From Salinibaculum litoreum (GTDB lineage: Archaea; Halobacteriota; Halobacteria; Halobacteriales; Haloarculaceae): a stretch of 64,000 nt of DNA. The stretch is from NCBI GenBank assembly GCA_009789175.1, contig CP046866.1:1860001-1924000 (forward strand). The letters are read 5' to 3'. This document shows positions 16,485-26,030 of this stretch, piece by piece. Position 1 is the stretch's first letter. Each line of letters begins with the position of its first letter. The notes under the pieces were generated by a model, which saw only the letters and a program-made list of their open reading frames with translations, did not search any database and was not told the origin of the DNA. A program made the translations under genes and the position numbers.

Positions 16485-17393
16485 ATGTCAGACGAGACGG
16501 ACATAGAAGAGCTCCGGCGCGGGACCGAGCTGGTCAAACGCGGCTTCGCGAAGATGCAGAAAGGCGGCGTCATCATGGATGTCGTCAACCGCGAGCAGGC
16601 CCGCATCGCCGAGGACGTGGGCGCGGTTGCGGTCATGCACCTCGAAAGCGTGCCTGCCGACATCCGCAAGCGCGGCGGGGTCGCACGCATGGCCGACCCG
16701 GCTGCACTCAAGGAAGTCACCGACGAGGTGTCCATCCCGGTCATGGGCAAGTGCCGTATCGGCCACACCAAGGAAGCCCAGATTCTGGAAGCCGCCGGCG
16801 CGGACATGGTCGACGAGTCGGAAGTGCTGACGCCGGCTGATGACCGCTATCACATCGAGAAGCAGGACTTTACCGCACCCTTTGTTTGTGGCGCGCGCAA
16901 CCTTCAGGAAGCGCTACGGCGCATCGACGAGGGCGCGGCGATGATTCGCACCAAAGGCGAGGCGGGCACCGGCGACGTGAACCAGGCCGTCCACCACCAG
17001 CGCAACATCAAATCCGCCATCCGGAAACTCGAAGGGATGTCCCACGAGGAACGCGAGAAGTGGGCCCGCGAACACGAGGCCCCCGCCGACCTCGTCCACG
17101 AGACCGCGGACATGGGCCGTCTCCCCGTGGTCAACTTCGCCGCCGGCGGCATCGCGACGCCGGCCGACGCCGCCCTGATGATGTATCACGGCTGTGACGG
17201 CATCTTCGTCGGCAGCGGCATCTTCGGCGCAGAGAACCCCGAAGCGATGGGGACCGCCATCGTCGAGGCGGTCAACAACTGGGACGACCCCGAGACGCTG
17301 GTCGACATCGCCTCCAACGCCGGCGAGGGGATGAGCGGCGACGCCAACGTCGACCTGCCCGAAGACGAGAAGATGCAGGGCCGGGGCGTCTGA
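16485..17393 (+). CDS. pdxS: Pyridoxal 5'-phosphate synthase, PdxS lyase subunit
   Basis: 302 residues. PdxS makes PLP from ribose 5-phosphate, glyceraldehyde 3-phosphate and ammonia supplied by PdxT. Conserved motifs: [35 protein letters not shown] near the N terminus, [16 protein letters not shown] containing a catalytic lysine region, [18 protein letters not shown] with the second catalytic lysine, and [27 protein letters not shown] for phosphate binding. Length matches the family. The pdxT partner is not in this window. Confidence 0.98.
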   Translation: MSDETDIEELRRGTELVKRGFAKMQKGGVIMDVVNREQARIAEDVGAVAVMHLESVPADIRKRGGVARMADPAALKEVTDEVSIPVMGKCRIGHTKEAQILEAAGADMVDESEVLTPADDRYHIEKQDFTAPFVCGARNLQEALRRIDEGAAMIRTKGEAGTGDVNQAVHHQRNIKSAIRKLEGMSHEEREKWAREHEAPADLVHETADMGRLPVVNFAAGGIATPADAALMMYHGCDGIFVGSGIFGAENPEAMGTAIVEAVNNWDDPETLVDIASNAGEGMSGDANVDLPEDEKMQGRGV

Positions 17394-17397
17394 GGCA

Positions 17398-17892
17398 ATG
17401 ACCGACGACGGCTCCAGTGGGGATGGGACATCCGACGCCAGCCCCAGTCCGGCGGCCGTCGTGGACGATATCGACCAGCCCGTATTACTCTTCGATGGGG
17501 TCTGTACCCTCTGTAATACCTCGATTCGAGCCATCGTGCGGCTCGATGGCGACGGCCGGATTCTCTTTGCGCCGCTGCAATCCGAGGTCGGCGCGGAACT
17601 GCTCGACCGCGTCGGGATGGACGAGGAGTATTTCGAGTCGCTCGTGCTGGTCGAACCCGACGAGGAGGGCTGGGAGGCAACGACGAAATCGACTGCCGTG
17701 TTGCAGGTCTGTCGCTATCTCGACGGGCCGTTGCCGCTCCTGTGGCCGCTGGTTTATGTCCCCGGCAGCGTCCGGGATAGCCTCTACGACGTCGTGGCCG
17801 AGTACCGGTATCAGGTGTTCGGCAAGAAAGACGAGTGTCCGATACCCCCCGAGCACATCCGACAGCGGTTCCTCGAGCGGTCGTTGGCCTGA
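17398..17892 (+). CDS. DCC-family thiol-disulfide oxidoreductase (DUF393)
   Basis: 164 residues. The eponymous motif is FDGVCTLCN with Cys36 and Cys39 in CxxC arrangement, at the N terminus of a thioredoxin-like fold. VLLFDG and ILFAPLQSEVG are usual in the family. A short disordered N-terminal 25 residues is present. It probably reduces or shuffles disulfides in the cytoplasm, but physiological partners are unknown. It follows pdxS after 4 bases, so the two are likely co-transcribed. Confidence 0.93.
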   Translation: MTDDGSSGDGTSDASPSPAAVVDDIDQPVLLFDGVCTLCNTSIRAIVRLDGDGRILFAPLQSEVGAELLDRVGMDEEYFESLVLVEPDEEGWEATTKSTAVLQVCRYLDGPLPLLWPLVYVPGSVRDSLYDVVAEYRYQVFGKKDECPIPPEHIRQRFLERSLA

Positions 17893-17903
17893 CCTTTTTA
17901 AGT
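17891..17903 (+). promoter_or_regulatory. TATA-box region of the Bat-like regulator
   Basis: The run CTTTTTAAG is 27-35 bases before the ATG at 17928, the expected spacing for a haloarchaeal leaderless promoter. It overlaps the stop of the DCC gene, so the regulator has its own promoter. Confidence 0.55.
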
Positions 17904-17927
17904 CGCTGGCTCGCTCTGCACTGGTAG

Positions 17928-18608
17928 ATGCGCTATCTCCGCATGCGGACGACGCCGGACTCTGAAGCAGCGCCCGCTGTGTTCCAGCTGTTGGCTGCGT
18001 CGGACTCCGCGGACGAAGCGCGACTGCTGGAGTGGAATCTCGCGGCCGAGTGCGCGACGGTGCTGTTCTCCGTCGATGGGGACCCGGAGGCCTTCGAGAA
18101 GACGGTGCCGGACCTGCCGTTGCTACAGGCCGTAGAAGTGGCACCGACCGGCGAGGACCACTTTTATCTCCTGCTGTCGGTCGATCCATCGGGCAGGGAG
18201 ATGGCCGAAGGCGTCTTCGAGACGGTCAGCAAGGCGGGGCTCGTCGTGCTGAAGCCGGTATTGTACCGGGATGGACGGGTCCACATCCGACTGGTTGGTG
18301 ACGCCACGACGCTCCAGCGCGCGGTAGACGAGCATCCCGAGGACATCGCCGTCGAAATTCAGGCCGTCGGCGAATCGTTCACCACCCCGGAAGTACCGGC
18401 AGCGCTACTGAGTGACCGGCAACGCGAGGCCGTCGAGGTGGCACTCGACGTGGGCTACTATGACGACCCTCGCGGCGCGACGCACGCAGATGTGGCCGAG
18501 CGCCTCAGTTGTGCCCCAAGCACTGCCGGTGACCATCTCAAGAAGGCCGAAGCCAAGCTCGTCCGGGCGGGAATGGACGTGTACACGCAGGTCGCAAGCA
18601 GGGACTGA
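17928..18608 (+). CDS. Bat-like helix-turn-helix (HTH_10) transcriptional regulator
   Basis: 226 residues. The C terminus (about 160-215) is the HTH_10 domain of the bacteriorhodopsin-activator family: LSDRQREAVEVALDVGYYDDPRGATHADVAERL and the recognition helix APSTAGDHLKKAEAKL. The N-terminal 150 residues are the usual GAF/HTH-associated sensor part (MRYLRMRTTP...VFQLLAASDSADEARLLEWNL) with no recognisable ligand motif. It should activate or repress nearby genes; the RND exporter gene ends only 11 bases away in convergent orientation. Confidence 0.88.
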   Translation: MRYLRMRTTPDSEAAPAVFQLLAASDSADEARLLEWNLAAECATVLFSVDGDPEAFEKTVPDLPLLQAVEVAPTGEDHFYLLLSVDPSGREMAEGVFETVSKAGLVVLKPVLYRDGRVHIRLVGDATTLQRAVDEHPEDIAVEIQAVGESFTTPEVPAALLSDRQREAVEVALDVGYYDDPRGATHADVAERLSCAPSTAGDHLKKAEAKLVRAGMDVYTQVASRD

Positions 18609-18619
18609 CGGGAACCGCG

Positions 18620-21268
18620 TCAGTCGTCGGTCGCAACGTCAGCAGCGTCGCTGCTGAGGCGTGCCGTCGCATCGACAGGACCGTACCGGACCCAGATGAC
18701 CAGCAGGCTCGGCAGGACAACGACGCTGGCGATGAAGGCGTAGACGATGCCGACGGCAAGGACGAGACCGAACTGTCCGAGGCCGGGGAGCAGCGAAAAC
18801 GTCAACACGCCAAAACCGACAGCGGTGGTGACTGCACTTGACAGCAGGGCACCGCCGGTACCGACGACCGTCCGTTCGAGCGCAGTCATCGGGTCAGCGG
18901 CCGTGAGTTCGTGAGCGAACCGCTCGCTGACGTGAATCGCATAGTCGACGCCAAGGCCGAGCGCGATGCTACCCACGAGGGCAGTGACCAGGGTGAACTG
19001 GATACCCAACAGTGCCATCGTTCCCAGCAGCCAGGCGACAGTCAACACCACGGGAACGAGCGTGACCACACCGAGTGAGGCACTCCCTTCGCGGGCACGG
19101 AAGACGACCGCCAGCAACGCAAGGACGGCGACCAGTGTGACGGCCAGACTCTCGACGATTGTCCGTGCCAGCCCGGTCGATATCTCGCGGGCAACGATGG
19201 GTTGGCCCGTCACCGTCGCAGTCAGGTTCGCCCTATCGTCGTCACCGACCGTGGCGGCCGCGTCCTCCAGTTGTTCGTGGACCGTGGCGTAGTCGGCAGT
19301 CCCGACGACCGAGACACGGAGACGAAGCGCCTCGTAACTGTCATCGCTCCGGTGGACATACTGTCGGGCAACCTCGGGAGCAGTCGCGTAGAAGCTGTCA
19401 TAGACTGCAGTGAGGTTGCGGTCCGGAACCCCGTCGTCGTCCGTATCGGCCCTGGAAAGGGTCGCATTGAACGACGCGTTGCGCTGAGCGACGCGGTGCA
19501 TCGCCGTCATCGGCGACTCGACAGCCGCCTCGCCAGCCCGTGTGAAGGTGACGTTGGCGTCGGCAGCCGCCGTCTCCGCCTCGTGAACCTCGTCAAGTGT
19601 CCCGGGGTCGGTCACCGACCCTTCGACAAGTAACTGGACCTGTTTGTCCGGGGACTGGAACTGCGAGTAGATGTAGTCACGGTTGTCCTTCAGGAAGTAC
19701 TCGCCCGGCTCCAGCGACGCCGGCAGGCGCTCGGTCCACTCAGGTGGGTCGTCAGCGATGAACAGGTCCTCCTCGTACGTCGCCTCCACGCCAGCCCCAG
19801 CAGAGGCACCGACGAGAGCGACCAGCAGGGCCAGCCCCAACACCACGAGCGGGGCACGCCGCGCGAGCACCACGCTCCCACGTAGCACCGTCTCGAACCG
19901 GCCACCGGTTCCAAACGCCGGATTCCGTCGCTTCACTCCGCGGCGAGCCAGCTGTCTCTCCAGCTCGGTCTTCACAGCGGGCAGGAGAACACCGAAGACC
20001 AGCAGCGTACAGCCGATACCGAGTGCGACCACGAGCCCGAACAGCTGCAGGTCGGGAACCGGACTGGTGACATTCGCCAGGAAGCCAACCGCTGTCGTCA
20101 GCGTGACGAGCGCGAGGGCCACACCGACGCCGCTGAGCGATTCCTCCATTGCAGTCGGTGGGTCCTGGTCACTCTCCGTCCGTCGCTCGCGGTAGCGCAT
20201 TACGACGTGGAGTGCATAGTCAACTGAGAGCCCGATGAGCAGGATCGGGACGGCGACCATCACTTGGTTGAACTCGATGCCAAGCCAACCCAGTATCCCG
20301 AACGTCCAGAGTAAGACGACACCGACGCCGACCAGCCCAAGCACTACGTCGAGGATATCACGATACGCAACAGCCAACGCCCCGAGGAGGAATATCAGGG
20401 CGAGCGGGCCGAGGATGGCGAGGCTATCGTCGATTGCCTGGCGCTCCTGCTGAGTGAAATACCCCCGGCCAAAGGCACGATAGGTCTCGGGGCCGGGCTG
20501 GTCGTGTGCGATGTTCCGGGCGGCCATCTGTCCCTCCGCAACCGGCTCAGAGACAGCAGCGCCGGTCCGAACCGGGCGCTCCGTCTGCTGTGTGACGACG
20601 ACGAGCCGTGCCTCCGCAGTCTCCGACCCCGGTTCGTAATCCCGGGGGAGCAACTGGAGAGCCACCCGATGCCCGGGTATCTCGCTGTCGGGGGCCAGCA
20701 GCCGTGCCACGACCCGTTCGACTTCGCGGTCGCTCATCGACTCTAGCTGTGTCATCTGCTTGTCGAGCGTGAGCGATTCAGGGGCGACAGCCGCCGTCAC
20801 GTTCCCGGACCGGTTCCGGTCGCTTCGCTGACTGGTAACCACACCAGTTCCAGACGGGCTTGCCTGTCGCTGCTGGCGGGCATCGAGGACGACAGCAGCA
20901 CGGGCAACGGCATTGGCCACGCCGACAGTCGGCCGGTCCTCGACCAGTGTTGCATTGAGCGTCCCGTTGGTCCGGAGGTCCTGCTGGTAACGCAGCGTCC
21001 GCAACAGCGACTCCCGCGAGAGAACGTTCCCATCAGGGTCACTAACAGCGATCATCGCAGTCGTGGTATTGCCCTCTGCGGAGAAGTTCTCGCGGACGTA
21101 GCTGTTCTTCTCGACCGTATCGGAGTCTGTCGCAAACGATTCCATCGTCGTCGACTGCTCGACCGCACCGGCACCGGCACCGACGAGCAGCGTCAACACC
21201 AGCATCACACCAATGACAATCCGGCGCTTCCTGACGACGAACTCGGCGAGTCGGTCGGCCAGAGCCAT
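18620..21268 (-). CDS. RND-superfamily (MMPL-type) exporter
   Basis: 882 residues from MALADRLAEFVVRKRR; the extra upstream residues in the open frame are unlikely. Two repeats of one helix, a large extracytoplasmic loop and five helices are visible. The sterol-sensing-like motif LIGLSVDYALHVVMRYRER (about 340) is repeated as ALGLGVDYAIHVSERFAHEL (about 800). The first external loop contains many Gln/Ser and the second is also acidic. Likely exports lipids or hydrophobic molecules using the ion gradient. A two-residue acidic C-terminus (TDD) follows. Confidence 0.93.
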   Translation of the reverse strand: MALADRLAEFVVRKRRIVIGVMLVLTLLVGAGAGAVEQSTTMESFATDSDTVEKNSYVRENFSAEGNTTTAMIAVSDPDGNVLSRESLLRTLRYQQDLRTNGTLNATLVEDRPTVGVANAVARAAVVLDARQQRQASPSGTGVVTSQRSDRNRSGNVTAAVAPESLTLDKQMTQLESMSDREVERVVARLLAPDSEIPGHRVALQLLPRDYEPGSETAEARLVVVTQQTERPVRTGAAVSEPVAEGQMAARNIAHDQPGPETYRAFGRGYFTQQERQAIDDSLAILGPLALIFLLGALAVAYRDILDVVLGLVGVGVVLLWTFGILGWLGIEFNQVMVAVPILLIGLSVDYALHVVMRYRERRTESDQDPPTAMEESLSGVGVALALVTLTTAVGFLANVTSPVPDLQLFGLVVALGIGCTLLVFGVLLPAVKTELERQLARRGVKRRNPAFGTGGRFETVLRGSVVLARRAPLVVLGLALLVALVGASAGAGVEATYEEDLFIADDPPEWTERLPASLEPGEYFLKDNRDYIYSQFQSPDKQVQLLVEGSVTDPGTLDEVHEAETAAADANVTFTRAGEAAVESPMTAMHRVAQRNASFNATLSRADTDDDGVPDRNLTAVYDSFYATAPEVARQYVHRSDDSYEALRLRVSVVGTADYATVHEQLEDAAATVGDDDRANLTATVTGQPIVAREISTGLARTIVESLAVTLVAVLALLAVVFRAREGSASLGVVTLVPVVLTVAWLLGTMALLGIQFTLVTALVGSIALGLGVDYAIHVSERFAHELTAADPMTALERTVVGTGGALLSSAVTTAVGFGVLTFSLLPGLGQFGLVLAVGIVYAFIASVVVLPSLLVIWVRYGPVDATARLSSDAADVATDD

Positions 21269-21330
21269 AGCTAGACACTCGGGGAATACCACCGTAGCAG
21301 TTCTGCGGCGTATCACCGGCCCATTTTTAA

Positions 21331-21341
21331 GCCACAACGTT
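21331..21341 (+). promoter_or_regulatory. TATA-box region of the DUF2071 gene
   Basis: The run ATTTTTAAG is located about 30-38 bases upstream of the ATG at 21370, typical spacing for a haloarchaeal promoter with a short leader. GGAG at 21361-21364 can act as a ribosome-binding site. Confidence 0.5.
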
Positions 21342-21369
21342 TCCGTCCGTCCAGTACATAGGAGAAGTG

Positions 21370-22077
21370 ATGCCGGCTTTCGAGATGGACTGGCGTGACG
21401 TGTTGTTCGTCAGCTACCCCGTCGACCCCGCGACCGTGGAGCCACACCTCCCCGACCAGTTGTCAGTCGACACCTTCGAAGGAGATGCTTATCTCTCGGT
21501 GGTCCCGCTGGTCATCGAGAACATCAGACCCGAGGGGCTGCCGGCCGCGCTCGGCGTGACGACGCCGGAGTTGAACCTCCGGACATACGTCACCTGCGAG
21601 GAACCAGCAGCCGACCGCGAGACGCCCGGCGTGTACTTCTTCAGCCTCGATGCCGACGACCTGCTGGGGACTATCGGCGGCCGGCTGTTCAATCACCTGC
21701 CGTACTACTACGCAGACATCGATTATGAGCCCGGGTCGCCGACCCGGTTCGTGAGTCGGCGGCACACACCGGGCACCCGTTCGGCCCGGTTCCGCGGCGT
21801 CTACGAGCCAGAGGGCGACACCTTCGAGGCAGACCCGGGAAGCCTTCAGCACTTCATCACGGAGCGCTATCGGTACTTCACGGAAGCACAGGACGGGACG
21901 ATTCGCTACGCGGCAATCGAACACGAACCCTGGCCGCTCCAGTCGGCCACGTGGGAGATGCCGGAGAACACGCTGTTTGCGGCCAACGACTTCGAGGCCC
22001 CGGAGAGTGACCCGGTCGTCTCCTACAGTCGCGGACTCTCCGTACGAGCCTCGGAGAGCCAACGCTGGGGACAGTAG
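21370..22077 (+). CDS. YqjF/DUF2071 family protein
   Basis: 235 residues. A GTG directly precedes the ATG; the ATG is preferred because GGAG lies 5 bases before it. Features of DUF2071: WRDVLFVSYPVDPATVEPHLPDQLSVDTFEGDAYLSVVPL at the start, NLRTYV, GVYFFSLDADD, LPYYYADI and LTERYRYFTEAQDG-type text near the end. Homologues resemble acetoacetate decarboxylase-type folds; enzyme activity in this family is not established. The gene stands alone between the divergent RND exporter and MscS. Confidence 0.87.
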   Translation: MPAFEMDWRDVLFVSYPVDPATVEPHLPDQLSVDTFEGDAYLSVVPLVIENIRPEGLPAALGVTTPELNLRTYVTCEEPAADRETPGVYFFSLDADDLLGTIGGRLFNHLPYYYADIDYEPGSPTRFVSRRHTPGTRSARFRGVYEPEGDTFEADPGSLQHFITERYRYFTEAQDGTIRYAAIEHEPWPLQSATWEMPENTLFAANDFEAPESDPVVSYSRGLSVRASESQRWGQ

Positions 22078-22134
22078 ACCGCCGGGGTCACCCGTAGTGG
22101 AAAGGTCCAAGTCCGCGCCCACGCTTGGCCCGGT

Positions 22135-23373
22135 ATGCACGCCGTGCCGGCCGTCATCCTGCAGAATGTGCCGCTGCCCTCGGAAGGGAGAACACTCCTG
22201 GAAGAGCTAACGTCGACCCGCGGTCGGCTGGCGGTCAGCGTCGGTATCTTCGTCGTGGCAGTCGTCATCGCGGCGATTATCGCCCCACGACTGGTCCGCC
22301 GTCTCGCCCGGGCAACTCACAGACGCGTTCCGCCCGGTCGGGCGACTACAGCCGTCGACACAGTCGGCGAGTACATCCCCACGACGCTTGGCGGACTCGT
22401 CCTCCGGACGCTCCAGATAGCCATCCTCCTGGTCGCTGGCGTCTCACTGCTGGTCGTCTGGGGGCTCATCGACCTCGCCGTCGAGGTGTTGACCCTGCTC
22501 GGACTGTCGGTGCCGCTACTTGTAGGCATCGTGACGACGCTTGCGGTCGTACTCGTCGCGTACATCGCCTCTGACGTGTTTCACGACAGCGTCGATCGCT
22601 TTGCCACCGACAGCGAGCAGGTCACCGAACACCAGAAGGAAATCGTCCTCCGGGTGGGCGATTTGAGCATCATCGCTATCGTCATCGCCACGACACTGAC
22701 GGTGTGGGGCGTGGACCTCTCGGGGCTGCTCGTCGGTGCGGGCTTTCTGGGCATCGTGGTCGGCCTCGCCGCGCGACAGACGCTTGGCTCGCTCATCGCC
22801 GGCTTCGTGTTGATGTTCTCCCGGCCCTTTACCATCGGTGACTGGGTGGACGTCGGTGGCAAGGAGGGCATCGTCACCGAGATTACCATCTTCAACACCC
22901 GCCTGGAGAACTTCGACGGCGAGACCATCGTCATCCCGAACGACAACGTCAGCAACGAGCCTATCGTCAACCGCAGCGAGCGGGGCCACTACCGCATCCG
23001 GCTGGATGTGGGCATCGACTACGCTGCAGACCCCGACCACGCCATCGATGTGGCCCAGGAAGTCATCGCCGACCAGAAGGCAGTCGCGGACTCGCCGCCA
23101 CCGCGCATCGTCCCCAAGAACTTCGGTGACTCGGCGGTGGTGCTGGAGATGCGCTTCTGGATAGACCGCCCGACGCCGCCCCGGAAGTGGCGAGCTATCG
23201 ACGCGGTCGTCAGGGGTGTCAAGACAGCCTTCGACGAGGAGGACATCAAGATTCCCTACCCCCAGCGGGAACTCTCGGGTCGCGCCGAGACCGGCGGCTT
23301 CCGGGTGCATGACGAGCCTGTCGCCGACCGGTCCGGAACGGAACGCAGCGTCGAACCCGACGCCGACGAGTAG
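22135..23373 (+). CDS. MscS-family mechanosensitive ion channel
   Basis: 412 residues. Four to five helices precede the pore-lining segment GAGFLGIVVGLAARQTLGSLIAGFVLMFSRPFTIGDWV (about 200-238), which is the MscS TM3 plus the start of the beta domain. It then follows the family in FNTRLENFDGETIVIPNDNV and ends in an alpha/beta C-terminal vestibule, with an acidic tail. It should protect cells from hypo-osmotic shock, or act as a small-conductance channel. GTG/ATG alternatives were not needed. Confidence 0.94.
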   Translation: MHAVPAVILQNVPLPSEGRTLLEELTSTRGRLAVSVGIFVVAVVIAAIIAPRLVRRLARATHRRVPPGRATTAVDTVGEYIPTTLGGLVLRTLQIAILLVAGVSLLVVWGLIDLAVEVLTLLGLSVPLLVGIVTTLAVVLVAYIASDVFHDSVDRFATDSEQVTEHQKEIVLRVGDLSIIAIVIATTLTVWGVDLSGLLVGAGFLGIVVGLAARQTLGSLIAGFVLMFSRPFTIGDWVDVGGKEGIVTEITIFNTRLENFDGETIVIPNDNVSNEPIVNRSERGHYRIRLDVGIDYAADPDHAIDVAQEVIADQKAVADSPPPRIVPKNFGDSAVVLEMRFWIDRPTPPRKWRAIDAVVRGVKTAFDEEDIKIPYPQRELSGRAETGGFRVHDEPVADRSGTERSVEPDADE

Positions 23374-23374
23374 G

Positions 23375-24253
23375 TCAGTCGAAAATCTCGGCACCGTCAC
23401 CGATGCGGGTCTGGTGGACGCGAGCATCCACCTCGTGGGCCTCGAAGGCATCCAGCATCGCAGCGCCGACCCGGCGGCGGTCGCCCTCGTGGCAGGCTGC
23501 AAGCACCGCAGGTCCGGCTCCGCTTATCGTCACACCTGTCGCACCGGCATCGAAGGCAGCCTCGCGCACGTCGTCGTAGCCCTCGATGAGTTTCGCGCGA
23601 GCGGGCGTGACCACTGAGTCGTACATGCCGGCCCCGACCAGTTCGGGGTCGTCGCGGTGCATCCCGGTGGTGAGCGTCGCAGCGTTGCCGACAGTCTCGA
23701 CCAGCTGTGAGACTTTCGCGCCGTCGGGGACGACGTTGCGGGCATCCCGCGTGGAGACGACGATATCGGGCAGACAGGCCACCAGCGGCACGTCGGCCTC
23801 GACCGTGCGGACGCCGTCGGGCGTGGCGATGGTAAAGCCGCCCATGATTGCGGGGGCGACGTTGTCGTCGTGGGCGTCACCGGAGACGACGGCCTCGCCC
23901 TTGGCGGCGATGGGGACCAGTTCCTCCCGGGAATATCCGCGGTCGTAGAGTTCGTTGAGTGCGACGGCCGCAGCAGCGGCGCTGGCAGCCGAGGAGCCAA
24001 GCCCCGACGCCGGGCGGATACCCTTGTCAATCTCGATGCGAGCGGGAGCATCGAGGGCGTCGGCGACGGCGCCGACGGTGTTTTTCTCGGGGTCTTCGGG
24101 GATGAACTGGCTGCCTGCGCCGGTCACCTCGATGGAGACGGACTCGGCTTTCTCGACACGAACGACATCGGCCGGGTGCGAGAGCGCGACCCCGAACACG
24201 TCGAAGCCGCTGCCGAGGTTCGCGCTCGTCGCCGGGGCCCGGACGGTCAGCAT
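23375..24253 (-). CDS. thrB: Homoserine kinase
   Basis: 292 residues from MLTVRAPATSANLGSGFDVFG, which is the family N terminus. It is a GHMP kinase phosphorylating L-homoserine with ATP on the way to threonine. The ATP-binding motif is PASGLGSSAASAAAA (about 83-97) and the third motif GVTISGAGPAVLA is near residue 245. It ends one base before the MscS stop, in convergent orientation. Confidence 0.96.
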   Translation of the reverse strand: MLTVRAPATSANLGSGFDVFGVALSHPADVVRVEKAESVSIEVTGAGSQFIPEDPEKNTVGAVADALDAPARIEIDKGIRPASGLGSSAASAAAAAVALNELYDRGYSREELVPIAAKGEAVVSGDAHDDNVAPAIMGGFTIATPDGVRTVEADVPLVACLPDIVVSTRDARNVVPDGAKVSQLVETVGNAATLTTGMHRDDPELVGAGMYDSVVTPARAKLIEGYDDVREAAFDAGATGVTISGAGPAVLAACHEGDRRRVGAAMLDAFEAHEVDARVHQTRIGDGAEIFD

Positions 24254-24347
24254 ACGCCAGCGTTCCAGCAGTGCGGGCAAAAAGGTAGCGAACCACACCG
24301 GTCACTGTGGCAGGCACTCGAACACAGGGAATGGCCCACCACGGCTG

Positions 24348-24818
24348 TCAGTCGTCTGCCGGTTCCGGGTCCGGTGTGTCCATCTCGCCGTCGGGAGCGA
24401 TGTGTGGCGTCGGCCAGTCGATGCCGTAGACGACCGCGGCCGAGGTCAGGTAACTCCCCAGCCAGACCAGCGCGAGGTCGGCCAGTACGTAGACGGACCC
24501 GTCGACGCGGGTCGACCCGGGGTCAAGGAGAGGCATCCGGACCAGCGAGAAGATGCCCCACGCGAGAACAGCCAGCGCGAGGCAGCAACTGCCGGATGGG
24601 TTCCAGTCACTCCGGGAGATAAGCAGTGCGATACCGGTGGCCGGGATACCCGCGAAGATGATGGACATGACCATCGACGGGCGACTGCCGGGCAGATGGT
24701 CGACCACGGAGACACCCACAGTCAGGACGATGGTGAGCAGTCCCGGTACGTACCGGACGACATCCTGCAGCGGGTCCGGGTCCTCAACTCTGTCGAGAGC
24801 GGTTTCTGGTCTCGTCAT
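24348..24818 (-). CDS. Conserved haloarchaeal membrane protein
   Basis: 156 residues with four hydrophobic stretches: VVRYVPGLLTIVLTVGVSVV, MVMSIIFAGIPATGIALLI, CCLALAVLAWGIFSLV and VYVLADLALVWLGSYLTSAAVVYG. The ends are acidic and probably cytoplasmic. No family signature is recognised. The start overlaps the stop of the upstream beta-propeller gene by four bases, so the pair is an operon; a role at the membrane with a secreted propeller protein is possible. Confidence 0.75.
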   Translation of the reverse strand: MTRPETALDRVEDPDPLQDVVRYVPGLLTIVLTVGVSVVDHLPGSRPSMVMSIIFAGIPATGIALLISRSDWNPSGSCCLALAVLAWGIFSLVRMPLLDPGSTRVDGSVYVLADLALVWLGSYLTSAAVVYGIDWPTPHIAPDGEMDTPDPEPADD

Positions 24819-25969
24819 GCTTCCTCCAGTGCGTGGATGCGGTCGTTCGAACTCGCGTACAGGCCACCATCGACCGCCGCCAGCGAGGCTGGCGTCTCGC
24901 CGTCGAGCAGTGGCGCTGTCTGCGTCGTTCCGCTGTCGGGGTCGACGGGCGCGATACCGTCACCGAGGGGGACATACACCGTCTCCGGCGTCACGACGGG
25001 CGCGGGCTGAATCGTCTCCGCGGAGAGCGACCACTTCCGGTCGCCGGATTCGGCATCGTAGGCGTACAGGCTTGTACCGGAGCCGAGATACACCGTCGAC
25101 GGTCCGGCGGTCACAGCGACGTTATCACCGACGGGACGGCTTATCTGCCAGGCGTCGTCGCCGGTCTGGCGGTCGAGGGCGGTCAGGAGGGTCTTTCCTG
25201 TCGGCGACTGGCGGTGGAAGACGATACAGTCGTCGGTGACTGCGATTGTCTTGCCACTCGGGGGGAACGACCGTGCGAAGGTCCGTCGCCACTGGATATT
25301 GCCGTCGTAATCTGTTGCGTGCAGCGTTCCCTCGGTCCACCAGAAGAGCAGTCGGTCCGTCGCCGCGAGCAGCGTCCCCAGCGACGAGGCGTTCACTGCC
25401 CCCTCTCGGAACCCGGTCGTCGGGTCGGCCGTGACGTAGGCACTGCCAGTCGGCAGGTAGACGGTCTCGTCGACGGCCGTCGGGTTTACCAGCGGCCGAT
25501 AGGGAGCGCTGAACGACCCCGTCCAGCGAGCGCGGCCACTCCCGGCGGCGATTGCGTGGACCGTTCCGTTTTCCGAGACGACGACGGTATCCTCGGTGAG
25601 TGTCGGTCGAGCGAACGACCCCTCGTCTGCGGCGTAGGTCCACGAGCGGGTGCCATCGGAGCGGTCGAAGGCGATAATCCGGTTGTAATCCCGGACGTAG
25701 ACGCGGTCGGCGTCGACGCATTCGACAGCGACGTTGCCGCGCTGCTCGTCAAGCGACACCGACCACGCGCTGGTCAGTGCTTCGGGGTCCGGCCGCGCTG
25801 CTGTGTACTTTCGCTGGGTTCCGTCTCCCCACCGCTGTTGCCAGGTGGGTACGCTCGCATCGGCTGTGACAGCGTCGAACGCACCGGCATTAAGGAGGAG
25901 ACTACCGCCAAAACAGCCGGCTGCAGTGGAGAGGAAGGCCCGTCGGGAGACCGTTGGACGACTCGGCAT
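24815..25969 (-). CDS. PQQ-type beta-propeller protein with Tat signal peptide
   Basis: 384 residues. A Tat signal is at the start: SRRAFLSTAAGCFGGSLLL (residues 8-26). Repeats of the PQQ-like blade run through the protein: VYVRDYNRIIAFDRSDGTRSW, VSENGTVHAIAAGSGRARW, LFWWTEGTLHATDYDGNIQW, CIVFHRQSPTGKTLLTALDRQTGDDAW, VYLGSGTSLYAYDAESGDRKW and VYVPLGDGIAPVDPDSG. No cofactor residues can be named; most such proteins are scaffolds outside the membrane. It has a leaderless-type TATA and a perfect 24-bp palindrome upstream. Confidence 0.87.
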   Translation of the reverse strand: MPSRPTVSRRAFLSTAAGCFGGSLLLNAGAFDAVTADASVPTWQQRWGDGTQRKYTAARPDPEALTSAWSVSLDEQRGNVAVECVDADRVYVRDYNRIIAFDRSDGTRSWTYAADEGSFARPTLTEDTVVVSENGTVHAIAAGSGRARWTGSFSAPYRPLVNPTAVDETVYLPTGSAYVTADPTTGFREGAVNASSLGTLLAATDRLLFWWTEGTLHATDYDGNIQWRRTFARSFPPSGKTIAVTDDCIVFHRQSPTGKTLLTALDRQTGDDAWQISRPVGDNVAVTAGPSTVYLGSGTSLYAYDAESGDRKWSLSAETIQPAPVVTPETVYVPLGDGIAPVDPDSGTTQTAPLLDGETPASLAAVDGGLYASSNDRIHALEEA

Positions 25970-25990
25970 ATCAGCATTATACTGACTCCA

Positions 25991-26000
25991 CTGATATATG
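25991..26000 (-). promoter_or_regulatory. TATA box of the beta-propeller gene
   Basis: CATATATCAG on the minus strand is 22-31 bases upstream of the ATG at 25969, the spacing of a leaderless haloarchaeal promoter. Confidence 0.55.
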
Positions 26001-26006
26001 ATTTGT

Positions 26007-26030
26007 CAATGGCTACAATTGTAGCCATTG
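26007..26030. promoter_or_regulatory. Perfect 24-bp palindrome upstream of the beta-propeller gene
   Basis: Each arm reads CAATGGCTACAA and its exact complement, with no spacer. It lies 7 bases upstream of the TATA element of the gene starting at 25969, in a low-GC spacer. That position, next to the BRE, is typical for an activator or repressor operator. A cruciform or a transcribed hairpin is a less likely reading. Confidence 0.65.
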
